The notes beneath the pieces were generated by a model. That model was not told where the DNA came from and searched no databases. It saw only the letters and a list, made by a program, of their open reading frames with translations. Both the position numbers and the translations under genes were made by a program. Shown piece after piece: positions 7,961 through 15,776 of a stretch of DNA of 64,000 nt. The first letter of the stretch is position 1. Every line of letters starts with the position of its first letter. The DNA is from Fimbriiglobus ruber (GTDB lineage Bacteria > Planctomycetota > Planctomycetia > Gemmatales > Gemmataceae). The stretch covers positions 124,001 through 188,000 of the forward strand of contig NZ_NIDE01000014.1 in assembly GCF_002197845.1 (NCBI RefSeq), read 5' to 3'.

Positions 7961-8851
7961 TCACACCTCCCAGCGGTAGGACTCGACGAACGCCAGGGTA
8001 AGCGGAACGCCGAGGAAACGTGCGGCCCGCAGCGGACGCAGTGCCTGCCCCGGGATGTGTCCCGCCCGCTCGATGATCAGGTCCAGGACGGCATCGTCGG
8101 GGGCCAGTCCCCGCCGTACCACTTCACCAGAGAGCCAGCGGCGGAAGTCCGGTGGGGCCGGGGCGGTGGTCCTGACGATCGATGTGAACCGGTACACGAA
8201 GTCCTTGCTGAGTCCCGGGAACCGGGCCCCCGTCACCGGGTCCTTCCGACCGCCGAGTCGGACGCCGCTGGCGATGATCGTCATGGGTGTCTCGGTCATC
8301 GGTTTGATGAGCCGGGGCATGAACTTGAGGAACTCCGGGTGGGACACCTCGTCGATGTACAGCACCAGGGGGCACCCGCGGTCCCGGTAGCGGCACGCGA
8401 GTTCCTCGTCGATCGTCGACGGGTTGGTCCCGTCGATCCACGAGTACTTGAAGTCGTGCCCCTCTCGGTTGCGGAAGAACCCGATCCGGTTCCAGCCCCC
8501 ACTCTCCCAGGTCCGGCAGCTCTTGCACCGGTTGCACGGGTCGAGGTCGTCTCGACGTTCCCGGCAGAACTTGGCCTTGAGGGCAGTGTGGACGCTGAAC
8601 GTCTTTCCGGAGCGGTTCGGGCCGTACACGAGCACGTGCGTCTGGGGCTCCCGGTACGTGACGAAGGCCTTCAGGACGCGGACGAGTTCCGCGTTCCCAG
8701 TGATCCGGGACCAGGAGTCGGCCGTATCCCCGGCTGGCGTCACAGGAACGGTGTCCGTGTTCGCCGGGCCGGTCCCACCAGTGGAGACCGGTTGCTCGTC
8801 GTCCTCCAGGTCGAACAGTTTGAACACGTCGTCGGGTGTGTTATCTGCCAT
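7961..8851 (-). CDS. AAA+ ATPase, clamp-loader-like with zinc knuckle
   Basis: 296 residues. Walker A GPNRSGKT at 77-84, a Cys cluster (C106-x2-C109-x2-C112, possibly C96) right after it, and Walker B VLYIDEVS with D167-E168. The zinc knuckle inserted between Walker A and B is the layout of DnaX/clamp-loader subunits, but the protein is short and its sensor 2 region (GHIPGQALRPLRAARF) is only loosely alike. An acidic disordered N-terminus of ~45 residues precedes the ATPase. It lies between two unknown genes in the run beside the candidate origin, so DNA replication or transposition-type ATPase are the likely roles. Start ATG 8851 fits the domain; no strong ribosome site is seen. Confidence 0.65.
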   Translation of the reverse strand: MADNTPDDVFKLFDLEDDEQPVSTGGTGPANTDTVPVTPAGDTADSWSRITGNAELVRVLKAFVTYREPQTHVLVYGPNRSGKTFSVHTALKAKFCRERRDDLDPCNRCKSCRTWESGGWNRIGFFRNREGHDFKYSWIDGTNPSTIDEELACRYRDRGCPLVLYIDEVSHPEFLKFMPRLIKPMTETPMTIIASGVRLGGRKDPVTGARFPGLSKDFVYRFTSIVRTTAPAPPDFRRWLSGEVVRRGLAPDDAVLDLIIERAGHIPGQALRPLRAARFLGVPLTLAFVESYRWEV

Positions 8852-8928
8852 GGATGGTTCTCGCGAAGGAGTTGGAATGAAGAGAAAGACGGGCGTGGAT
8901 CTCAGCCACGCCCGTTGTGACAGGGCGA

Positions 8929-9804
8929 TCACACCGCCGGGGTGGAGACGACCGGGTCAGTTGCGATGCAGTTATCGTCAGTAGCTTGCAACCCCTTGCC
9001 GCCGTTCATGTTGTCGCCTGACGATAGGGCTGACGCTGACGGTACTGGACCGTCAGGCCGGACCAGGACGGTGGGGTCGGGACAGAACACATCATCACGG
9101 CGGACGAGGGTGGTCCAGGAACCTGTATCCCGGTGCGTGACCGTCACTTCGAGCCCGACCTTGCGGAATTGGTAGCCGAGGTCGTCGAGACGGCGGGAGA
9201 AGTAGTTGAGGGCCTTGCACAAGGTGCCCTTGTCCGCCCGGACCTGGGCTTCGATGTCGGACGAGTTCACCACCGCCCAGAGGTCGGCGGTCCGCAACTT
9301 GAGCGTGAGCGTCGCCCCGTCTGACTCCACAGTGAGGGTGTGGCGGAGTCGGTCATCGGTGGTCAGTCGGGCGACAGCGTCGAGCAGCCGGTTCCCGAGG
9401 CCGGGGGCCGCACCCGAGCGGGTCAGTGAGTTGGCGAAAACGCAGACGGCCTCGAAGTTGTAGTCGCCGTCCTTCTTGACCACTGCCGCCGTTCGCTCGC
9501 GGCCGCCCTGGTACGCGTCCTCAGCGATGTAGTCGACCGCGAGGGCGAGGTCCTTGTCCGACAGGTGCAGCGTCGGGCGATGGTACCGGTACAGGTTCCG
9601 GAGATAGCTGCGGGCCCGCAGGCTGACCTTCCCGTCCCGGTCGTACAGCCGGTACAGCTGCCGGTTCGGGTCCTTCGCCAGGCGGATGCACGGCTGATCC
9701 TCGCTGTCGAGGCACTTGTCGGTCCGGTCCTCATTGACCTTGCCGAGGAGGAAGTTCACCGGGTCCAGATCCTCGGGGGTCGTGTTGATGATGCTCGCGT
9801 TCAT
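8929..9804 (-). CDS. Hypothetical protein of the replication-like module
   Basis: 291 residues, soluble, no recognised domain. Features: CLDSEDQPCIRLAKD near residue 30, a basic patch SLRARSYLRNLYRYHRP, two long helical stretches, and GTLCKALNYFSRRLDDLGYQF near residue 200, which could be a winged-helix recognition segment. Start ATG 9804 has GGAGAT five bases upstream. It lies just upstream of the AAA+ gene with a 77-base gap, so the two may be co-transcribed. A primase-like or origin-binding partner is conceivable but not shown. Confidence 0.55.
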   Translation of the reverse strand: MNASIINTTPEDLDPVNFLLGKVNEDRTDKCLDSEDQPCIRLAKDPNRQLYRLYDRDGKVSLRARSYLRNLYRYHRPTLHLSDKDLALAVDYIAEDAYQGGRERTAAVVKKDGDYNFEAVCVFANSLTRSGAAPGLGNRLLDAVARLTTDDRLRHTLTVESDGATLTLKLRTADLWAVVNSSDIEAQVRADKGTLCKALNYFSRRLDDLGYQFRKVGLEVTVTHRDTGSWTTLVRRDDVFCPDPTVLVRPDGPVPSASALSSGDNMNGGKGLQATDDNCIATDPVVSTPAV

Positions 9805-9890
9805 TTCGATCTCCTTCATCGGGTGAAAGGGAAACAAGGGGAGTCAAACGGTGGAATCTTCCAGACGGGCAACCGCCTGTCCGACTCCGG

Positions 9891-10178
9891 TTACAGCCCG
9901 AGTGCGGCCAGTTCCCGCTCGACCTGGTTGCGGTCCGCAGGCATCGGTTTGGGAACAGGTCGCGGGTTATCGGTGCGGGTCTGGCGGTCGAAGAACCGCT
10001 GTAGGGCTTCGACCGAGGTGCAGAGTTGTCCACCCACACGGATGGTTTCGAGCCCCCTTGCCGCCCAGCGGTAGAAGGTGCTCACGTGGGGCTTTCGGCC
10101 GTGGCGTCGACGGGGGCACAGGTCTCTGGCCGCCTCCCGGAAGCTCACGACCCGTTCTTTCGCGATGTCGATCGGCAT
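9891..10178 (-). CDS. DUF1580 helix-turn-helix protein
   Basis: 95 residues. The N-terminal 60 residues (FREAARDLCPRRRHGRKPHVS, then FYRWAARGLETIRVGGQLCT) match DUF1580, a family I know mainly from planctomycetes that resembles excisionase/MerR-type DNA-binding domains. Such proteins are common on planctomycete mobile elements, where excision or copy control is plausible. Start ATG 10178 has AGGGGTG upstream; the longer frame runs through a short tandem repeat and is rejected. Confidence 0.75.
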   Translation of the reverse strand: MPIDIAKERVVSFREAARDLCPRRRHGRKPHVSTFYRWAARGLETIRVGGQLCTSVEALQRFFDRQTRTDNPRPVPKPMPADRNQVERELAALGL

Positions 10179-10250
10179 TGGGTCACCCCTTGGCGTGGCC
10201 CGGGAATCGGGTCCACGCCCATAAGGGGCATTTTTTCGGGTGTCACATGG

Positions 10251-10275
10251 GACACTTAGAGACACTTAGAGACAC
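10251..10275. repeat. Short tandem repeat
   Basis: Two and a half copies of the 10-bp unit GACACTTAGA in the leader of the DUF1580 gene; a binding site for that protein is possible. Confidence 0.45.
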
Positions 10276-10331
10276 GACATCAACTCCCGCCACCGCAGCA
10301 ACCGGGTGGGGTTAGAGCCGATCTCGCATTG

Positions 10332-11021
10332 CTACTGGGGTTTGAGACAGAGCCGCCGACCGCAGCCCTTCTGGCCCATGATGATCTGCCGGAGGTCGGC
10401 CGGGAGGTACTTGATCGCCCGCGAGATGCGTTTCAGCCCGGCCGCCCCCTCGGGGAAGTCCTGGAACCCGGCGAACGCCTTGCCGCCCTTTGTCGCCTCG
10501 TCGCGGAGGGTGAGAACCATGACTTCGGAAGTGCAGTACGGGGTCTGGTGGGCGTGGAGCACCCTGAGAATCGCGTACCCGTCGGGCCGCAGCCGGGAAT
10601 ACAACTCGCCGTCAAGCAGGACCGAGTGCGTCGAGTCGTCGAACTGCAGGCGTTCCCTCTTATGATACTCCTCGTCCAGCCAGTCCGCGAACGCCGATGC
10701 CATCTCGCGGGCCTTGCCGAACTTCCGACCTTCGTAGGCGGTCACAAGGTCGATCCAGTACGACCGCCCCTCCTCGTCGAGCGGGTTCAGGTTTACGAAC
10801 GTGTCCGGTGAGACAAACACCTCGCGGAAGACGAGATCGAGTTCGGGCACGTCCGCGATCGATGTCGGTGTTCCGGCGGTCTCCTCGTTCGCACCGACGA
10901 TCTTCCCGACCGCGAAGGCCCGCAGCGTGTCGGCGAGAACGCGGATGCGGAACCGGCCGTAGAATATGGCACTCGGTTTTGCTTTCCGCGACTTCACCTT
11001 CGGTTTCTCGTTCCGTGGCAT
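10332..11021 (-). CDS. Hypothetical protein with winged-helix-like C-terminus
   Basis: 229 residues, very basic start (MPRNEKPKVKSRKAKP). From about residue 145 the layout LRPDGYAILRVLHAHQTPY, then ISRAIKYLPADLRQI and GCGRRLCLKP resembles a response-regulator-type winged helix (helix, recognition helix, glycine hairpin). The N-terminal part is not recognised. It is the last gene of the phosphatase/nucleotidyltransferase/2H operon, 23 bases after the 2H gene, and could be its regulator. A similar winged-helix layout occurs in the gene at 15777-16244. Confidence 0.55.
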   Translation of the reverse strand: MPRNEKPKVKSRKAKPSAIFYGRFRIRVLADTLRAFAVGKIVGANEETAGTPTSIADVPELDLVFREVFVSPDTFVNLNPLDEEGRSYWIDLVTAYEGRKFGKAREMASAFADWLDEEYHKRERLQFDDSTHSVLLDGELYSRLRPDGYAILRVLHAHQTPYCTSEVMVLTLRDEATKGGKAFAGFQDFPEGAAGLKRISRAIKYLPADLRQIIMGQKGCGRRLCLKPQ

Positions 11022-11044
11022 CAGTTGGCCTCCCCATCACCTGG

Positions 11045-11632
11045 CTAATGCGACGCCCGGACGCTCTTCAGGCGGTGTCTGAGTTCCGCGACCGCTGTGA
11101 CGGATCCAGACGCGGGCCAAGTGTCCGGGTACTCGGCGAGGACGACCTTCTCCAGTGTCGCCGTCACCGCGATCCCGCGGTCGTCCCGGCCCAGTCCTAT
11201 CAAGGTACCCTCAGTGGCACCCCACGCGAGAGTCACATGCGGCCGGTAACCGCTCCCGGCGTGAGCGGCGGACGTCTCGTCCCGTATCACCACCGTGCCA
11301 AATGCGTTCATCAATAACCCATGCAGTCGCTGCATCACGGCGGTACCGGGACCGTCGGGTTCGACCGATAGCCAGAGCAGGTCCGGCTCGCGGAAGGCAG
11401 GGCCGCAAAGCAAAAACTCGCCTGTATGTTCGCCATCGAGGTCAAGCTCATTCAAGACATCCCCGACGGGCTCCGGTTCAGCCCAGAACCGACCGCGTAG
11501 TGTGACGTGGACTGGGAAACGGAGAGCGAGATCGTTCCCGGTGAGAGCGGCCAGCTGTTGCTGGAGTGGTCGCACGACCCGAGCGGTCGATGCGTCGAGG
11601 AGCCCGAAAACAGCGTAGCGGCGGGGTGGCAT
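11045..11632 (-). CDS. 2H phosphoesterase (LigT/2'-5' RNA ligase-like)
   Basis: 195 residues with the two HxT signatures of the 2H superfamily: FPVHVTLRG (H42, T44) and GYRPHVTLAWG (H132, T134), each ending a strand. Family members open 2',3'-cyclic phosphates or cleave 2'-5' bonds, including cyclic oligonucleotide signals. ATG 11632 follows the nucleotidyltransferase stop after only 2 bases, so expression is tightly coupled. A 112-codon upstream extension of the frame runs through the neighbouring gene and is not used. The substrate is unknown; RNA-end repair and nucleotide-signal turnover are both possible. Confidence 0.85.
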   Translation of the reverse strand: MPPRRYAVFGLLDASTARVVRPLQQQLAALTGNDLALRFPVHVTLRGRFWAEPEPVGDVLNELDLDGEHTGEFLLCGPAFREPDLLWLSVEPDGPGTAVMQRLHGLLMNAFGTVVIRDETSAAHAGSGYRPHVTLAWGATEGTLIGLGRDDRGIAVTATLEKVVLAEYPDTWPASGSVTAVAELRHRLKSVRASH

Positions 11633-11634
11633 GG

Positions 11635-12687
11635 TCAGTAGATGAGGTACTCGAAGAAGCGGCTGGACCACGTTCCGCCCCGGGCCAGTGTAAACCGGAG
11701 TAGCTCGGCGACAAACCCGTCGGAGTTGTCTTTCAACGCCTTGTAGGACGGGATCTCGTACCGCTTCTCGTAAGAGTTGGGTTCCGCCTTGTTGAGGGCA
11801 GTTCGCACCTCGGACTTGCTGATCTCGGACAGAAAGGTTTCGTAAAATCCGAGCAGTTTCGCCACATCCTCGCCGTTGGATGTATATGTCCAGGCGATCC
11901 GTTCGAGCGGCGTCATTCTCAACCGCCGTCGGAGCCATGCCACCTTGTCGGTTGTTTCCAGGCTGCACTGCCCGAGCAGGAGCAGGAGGCCGCCGTACAT
12001 CGCCAGTCGGCTATGCCGCAACTTCGTGTTCCGCAGTGGCCACTTCATGTGCTCGGTGCGGAAGTCCCACTGATAGTTCACGCACAGCGACCGGAAGTAC
12101 CGGATCAGGTCGTTGAGCAGGAACACCCACTCCTTGGTGGGTTTCCTGTCTACGTAACCTTCGGCATAACTGTTGACGACTCCCGTGATGAGTTTCTCGT
12201 ACTCATCGTCGTTGTACACTGGCTGGGTTTCCAGCAGCAGGAGCAGACGCTTCGCCAGCACCCGCAGGTCTTCGTCCGGAGCCCCAACGTTCCGCTTGTC
12301 GCAGAGGTGCTGCTCGGACGTCGGAGACGAGAACGTCCCGGTTGCCTTGGGCAGTTCCAGGTCCAGCGGCTCGAGTGCGGCCCATACTCGTGCGTATGCG
12401 TCGTTGGCAATGGCCGGGTTCTGTCTGGCCGCGTCAGTAAGAACGACCAGCAGGTCGCAGTCAGAGGCATCCCCGTATTCCATCCGACCCAGTGATCCTG
12501 CAACGGCCAGCGTGCGAACCGCACGAGGGAGCCCCGCCTTGCCGAGTTGTTCGCGAATTTGCCCAATGCGGACGCGGGACTTGGTCCAGTTCCCGACGAG
12601 TGTGGGGCAGGCCGGGAGGTTAATTCCCGGTACACCCCAGTCACGGTCGGCGGCAAATTGTTCCGGGAAAGGGATGGGCACCGACAT
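11635..12687 (-). CDS. Nucleotidyltransferase (Pol-beta superfamily)
   Basis: 350 residues. The nucleotidyltransferase signature is seen as G64-S65 followed by D76-x-D78 in AGSLGRMEYGDASDCDLL, the GS...DxD metal-binding site of the Pol-beta superfamily. The remaining 270 residues are helical and could form the substrate domain, in a layout close to DUF294-type putative nucleotidyltransferases. Coupled by 2 bases to the 2H gene and 50 bases after the histidine phosphatase gene. It could add nucleotides to RNA, to a protein, or make a nucleotide messenger; the sequence does not decide this. No signal peptide or membrane segment. Confidence 0.8.
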   Translation of the reverse strand: MSVPIPFPEQFAADRDWGVPGINLPACPTLVGNWTKSRVRIGQIREQLGKAGLPRAVRTLAVAGSLGRMEYGDASDCDLLVVLTDAARQNPAIANDAYARVWAALEPLDLELPKATGTFSSPTSEQHLCDKRNVGAPDEDLRVLAKRLLLLLETQPVYNDDEYEKLITGVVNSYAEGYVDRKPTKEWVFLLNDLIRYFRSLCVNYQWDFRTEHMKWPLRNTKLRHSRLAMYGGLLLLLGQCSLETTDKVAWLRRRLRMTPLERIAWTYTSNGEDVAKLLGFYETFLSEISKSEVRTALNKAEPNSYEKRYEIPSYKALKDNSDGFVAELLRFTLARGGTWSSRFFEYLIY

Positions 12688-12737
12688 GAACGGGCCTCTG
12701 GGGCAGCACGGGAGGTCTGCCTTTCACTTTACGGTCA

Positions 12738-13451
12738 CTACGCTGACTTGGCTGCGATGCTTGCGAGAAAGGCCGGGAACGCGAGACGGTGCCAGCGTAC
12801 CCGGAACACTTCCGTGTTCTTGAAGCTGCGGGCGAGAACCTGGGAAGGATCGCGGAGCTCCTCGAAGATCCCCGCCATGATTCGCATGGGGCCCATGTGT
12901 CCGCAAATCAAGACCGCGGTGGCGTCGGTCCGCCGGATGAACCGGATGAGGTCAATGAGGAAGCTGAGCAACCGCCGCGACACTTCGGCATAGCTATCGC
13001 CTCCGGCCGGGGCGTAGTCGAAGTCACCGCGGGCGAACTCCTCAATTGGACGAACGGGCGTCATCTCCAATTCGCCTAGCGAACGCTCGTTAATCCTGGC
13101 ATCCGGGTACACGGCACCGACCCCGACTTGTCCGGCTTCCATCGCGAGCTGGAGGGTTTCGGCGGAACGGCTGAGCCGGGAATGGATGGCCAGATCGTAC
13201 CGCGGATCGAGACGGCGACCGACTGCTCGGGCTTGCTCACGTCCGAGAGCAGTCAACGGGCTGTCCTGGACACCGGTCACCAGTGAGCGTGCGTTCGCCT
13301 CGGTCTCACCGTGCCGGACCATGTGCAGTTCGACCGGGAAGGGGAGTTCGATCGGCCGGTTCAGCAGGTTGCCGATCTCCTCCCACGAGTACACCACTCC
13401 GGAGAACTCGGGGGCGGATCGGACAGTTCGTTCCGCGAATAAGCCCGGCAT
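12738..13451 (-). CDS. Histidine phosphatase (phosphoglycerate mutase-like)
   Basis: 237 residues. The branch-1 histidine phosphatase signature ELHMVRHGETEAN carries the phospho-accepting H47 after R46; a second Arg is in SRLSRSAETL (92-95), the acid residue near E122 and the second His at H185 in LICGHMGPMR. About 40 extra residues precede the domain. Start ATG 13451 is chosen because GGAGAGG is just upstream. First gene of a four-gene minus-strand operon, so it probably acts on the product or substrate of the nucleotidyltransferase and 2H enzymes, for example removing a terminal phosphate. Confidence 0.85.
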   Translation of the reverse strand: MPGLFAERTVRSAPEFSGVVYSWEEIGNLLNRPIELPFPVELHMVRHGETEANARSLVTGVQDSPLTALGREQARAVGRRLDPRYDLAIHSRLSRSAETLQLAMEAGQVGVGAVYPDARINERSLGELEMTPVRPIEEFARGDFDYAPAGGDSYAEVSRRLLSFLIDLIRFIRRTDATAVLICGHMGPMRIMAGIFEELRDPSQVLARSFKNTEVFRVRWHRLAFPAFLASIAAKSA

Positions 13452-13671
13452 GCCTCTCCTCGATTGCGGCTGGTTCGTCCATCGTTCCGGATAAGATCGG
13501 CAGTTCCTGATCGTCAGCGTTGCCTCCAACTCGTCATTCACGAGAGGGGAACTGACAGTTGCGACGGCCATGCCGATCATGCGGCCTCAAAAGTGGACGG
13601 GGCCTCTCCTCGCCCACAAGCCAGTTCAAGACTCGGACCAGGTCAGGGGCCCTGTGTCGCCTGCTTGCATC

Positions 13672-13688
13672 AGTATACGCAAGTATAC
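13672..13688 (-). promoter_or_regulatory. Doubled TATACT boxes upstream of the phosphatase operon
   Basis: On the minus strand GTATACT occurs twice, 10 bases apart, about 220 bases before the phosphatase start. Either copy could be a -10 box, or the pair a small operator. No clear -35 box is seen. The rest of the 13452-13755 gap is empty. Confidence 0.3.
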
Positions 13689-13755
13689 ATGACCCCTGGA
13701 CGGAGGCAACGAGTTCCCTCGCTCTCCCCTCCACTTCGATCTCCTGGAGGAACAG

Positions 13756-14034
13756 TCACCCGAACGAAGTCAACAGGGTGCTCGCCCTCTTCCACCCGAT
13801 CCAAGCATACACCGAACACTGATCCGGAACGAGGCCCTTTCCCTGCCAGGCAGGTTTGCCAGGTAGATACTCGAACCCAGGCAGTTCACCGGAATCCATC
13901 GTCTTACCAAAGACATGCATGACATCGACCAAAGTAAAATAGCAATTTGACCCTTCCAGGTGGGCCTTCAAGTTGTACCGTCGTGTACCGTCTGCGTACC
14001 GTTTTTCGCCCATCCGTACCGCGTCACGCCGCAT
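13756..14034 (-). CDS. Small hypothetical protein next to the att site
   Basis: 92 residues (or 85 from the Met at 14013). The middle reads like real protein: YNLKAHLEGSNCYFTLVDVMH, then ELPGFEYLPGKPAWQGKG. No family recognised. GGAG lies about 10 bases before ATG 14034. It is the last minus-strand frame before the tRNA fragment. Confidence 0.4.
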   Translation of the reverse strand: MRRDAVRMGEKRYADGTRRYNLKAHLEGSNCYFTLVDVMHVFGKTMDSGELPGFEYLPGKPAWQGKGLVPDQCSVYAWIGWKRASTLLTSFG

Positions 14035-14138
14035 TCGGTCGCACTCCGCCGCACGACCTTGAAGTGCTGGACCTGGAAGTGTAAGGTGCTTTTACACATT
14101 GCGGTTTCGAGCCGAATCGACGAAACGGTGAGGGAGTG

Positions 14139-14182
14139 CTTCGGGACCAAGAGGTCGCAGGTTCAAATCCTGTCAGCCCGAC
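14139..14182 (+). other. 3' fragment of tRNA-Pro(CGG), candidate att site
   Basis: From the anticodon loop TTCGGGA onward the sequence follows tRNA-Pro: CCAAG of the stem, variable loop, T-arm GCAGG-TTCAAAT-CCTGT that pairs (one G-U), and acceptor 3' strand ending AGCCCGA. The 5' half is absent: upstream DNA does not pair with the anticodon stem or the acceptor. A break inside the anticodon loop beside a tyrosine integrase is the usual mark of tRNA-site integration. No intact tRNA-Pro is seen in the window. Confidence 0.72.
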
Positions 14183-14245
14183 TTGAAGTAGAATGCCTTA
14201 AACTCCGTTGCCGAAGCAGTTTCTGCTTACCCCGGCCTGGGATCG

Positions 14246-14308
14246 GGTGCGGATTCCTCACTGCGTTCTGTGGAATTGTTCCACAGAACGCAGTGAGGAA
14301 TCCGCACC
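14246..14308. repeat. Perfect 30-bp inverted repeat touching the integrase start
   Basis: Arms 14246-14275 and 14279-14308 are exact complements with a 3-base loop. The right arm ends one base before the GTG start of the integrase, so in RNA the leader would fold into a very stable hairpin right up to the start codon. No T-run follows, so it is not a classical terminator for plus-strand transcription. It could control integrase translation or be a recombinase-binding dyad. Confidence 0.85.
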
Positions 14309-15613
14309 GTGCCTCCTTTTCGTAAACCAACTCCGTCTTATCTCCTTCACAAGCAGTCCGGGCGTGGTCGTGCCGTTTGGTACGATGTCGCAGGAATTCG
14401 CCAACAGAAACTTCTTCCCGGCCCCTACAACTCGCCCGAGTCGCGCACCGCATTCGCTCGGTTGCAACTGGAGCTGGAGTCCTCCTCCGCCCCAGCCTTG
14501 CCCGATCGCGACGGTGTCACGATTGCGGAACTCCTTTGTGCCTATCTCGACCACGCTGAGCGGCATTATCGGGGTCCCGACGGCGTCCCGACGAGTGAGA
14601 TCTACGAGGTGCGTGTCGTAATTCGGGCGTTACGAGAGTTGTACGCCGACACACCTGCAGCCGAGTTCGGCCCCTTGGCGCTAAAAGCCGCACGTCAGAA
14701 GTGGGTCAAGGACGGGCGGAGTCGGACGGAGTGCAACCGTCGCGCGGGCCTGATCAAGCGTATTTTCAAATGGGCGGCTTCGGAGGAACTGGTTTCCTCA
14801 ACCGTTTACCATTCCCTCGTCACGATTACGGGTCTACAGAAGGGGCGGACGCTGGCCCCAGAGACGAATCCTGTCTGCCCGGTCGATGACGCCGTGGTCG
14901 ACGCGACACTACCTTTTCTAAACCGCTACGTCCGCGGCTTGGTCGAATTCCAACGATTGACTGGCTGCCGGCCGGGAGAGGCCTGTGCCGTCCGCCGCTG
15001 CGACATCGATATGAGTGGCTCAGTCTGGCTGTACCGGCCAACTCGACACAAGAACGCGTGGCGCGGAAAGCCCCGCACCATTGCGATCGGGCCGCGGGCG
15101 CAAGAAGTACTGAAGCCGTTCTTCACCCCGAATCCCGACGATTACTTGTTCAGTCCTCGGCGGGCGGTTGAGGAGCAACTCGCGGATCGGACAGCCCAGC
15201 GGAAAACCCCTCGTTACCCGTCCCACATGAGGCGGAACGCGGAGAAGCGGGCGGCAAAACCGAAACGCTTACTCGCCGAGACGTACGACCGGGGGAGCTA
15301 CGGACTGGCCATCGATCGCGCGAGCGAGCGGGCCTTCCCACCCCCAGCCCCCCTGTCACAATGCGATGGGGAAACGCGGGCGGCGTGGTGGAATCGGTTG
15401 TCGTCACAGCAACGCGACGAGGTAAAATCTTGGTGGAAAGAGCACCGCTGGCATCCCAATCAACTCCGACACGCGTTTGCCACGATTGTCCGCAAGCAGC
15501 ACGGTTTGGAGGCCGCACAAGTGCTTCTCGGACACACTCGGGCGGACGTAACGCAGGTGTACGCCGAGCGAAATGAACAACTGGCCGCAACGGTCGCGGC
15601 AATGATAGGATAG
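14309..15613 (+). CDS. Tyrosine recombinase / integrase
   Basis: 434 residues. Catalytic residues: R221 in LTGCRPGEACA, R387 in HPNQLRHAFAT, H409 in VLLGHTRAD and the nucleophile Y418 in TQVYAERN. The first His of the HxxR box is Asn, a variant I associate with planctomycete integrases. The N-terminus (KPTPSYLLHKQSGRG..YDVAGIRQQKLL) is the short beta arm-binding domain of this group. GTG 14309 directly follows the 30-bp palindrome, with no recognisable ribosome site, suggesting tight control. It lies 126 bases from the tRNA-Pro fragment and is transcribed away from it; it presumably inserted an island at that tRNA. Confidence 0.93.
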   Translation: MPPFRKPTPSYLLHKQSGRGRAVWYDVAGIRQQKLLPGPYNSPESRTAFARLQLELESSSAPALPDRDGVTIAELLCAYLDHAERHYRGPDGVPTSEIYEVRVVIRALRELYADTPAAEFGPLALKAARQKWVKDGRSRTECNRRAGLIKRIFKWAASEELVSSTVYHSLVTITGLQKGRTLAPETNPVCPVDDAVVDATLPFLNRYVRGLVEFQRLTGCRPGEACAVRRCDIDMSGSVWLYRPTRHKNAWRGKPRTIAIGPRAQEVLKPFFTPNPDDYLFSPRRAVEEQLADRTAQRKTPRYPSHMRRNAEKRAAKPKRLLAETYDRGSYGLAIDRASERAFPPPAPLSQCDGETRAAWWNRLSSQQRDEVKSWWKEHRWHPNQLRHAFATIVRKQHGLEAAQVLLGHTRADVTQVYAERNEQLAATVAAMIG

Positions 15614-15776
15614 AATATTAACGCGACAGCCTTACCAACCGCGTCAGTAGGATCACGTCTTGAACCGATATGAACTTCATCGTAAACTTGGATCACGAGT
15701 GGAGAAATGCTTTTTCTGCTGAGCGTGTGGAATAGGGGCACTGGATTGGGACCCAATGTCACCTCATGGGACAAAC

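Noticed and set aside
14101-14182. Complete tRNA-Pro gene
   Set aside because: The 5' half cannot pair with the anticodon stem or the acceptor strand, so only the 3' part is present.
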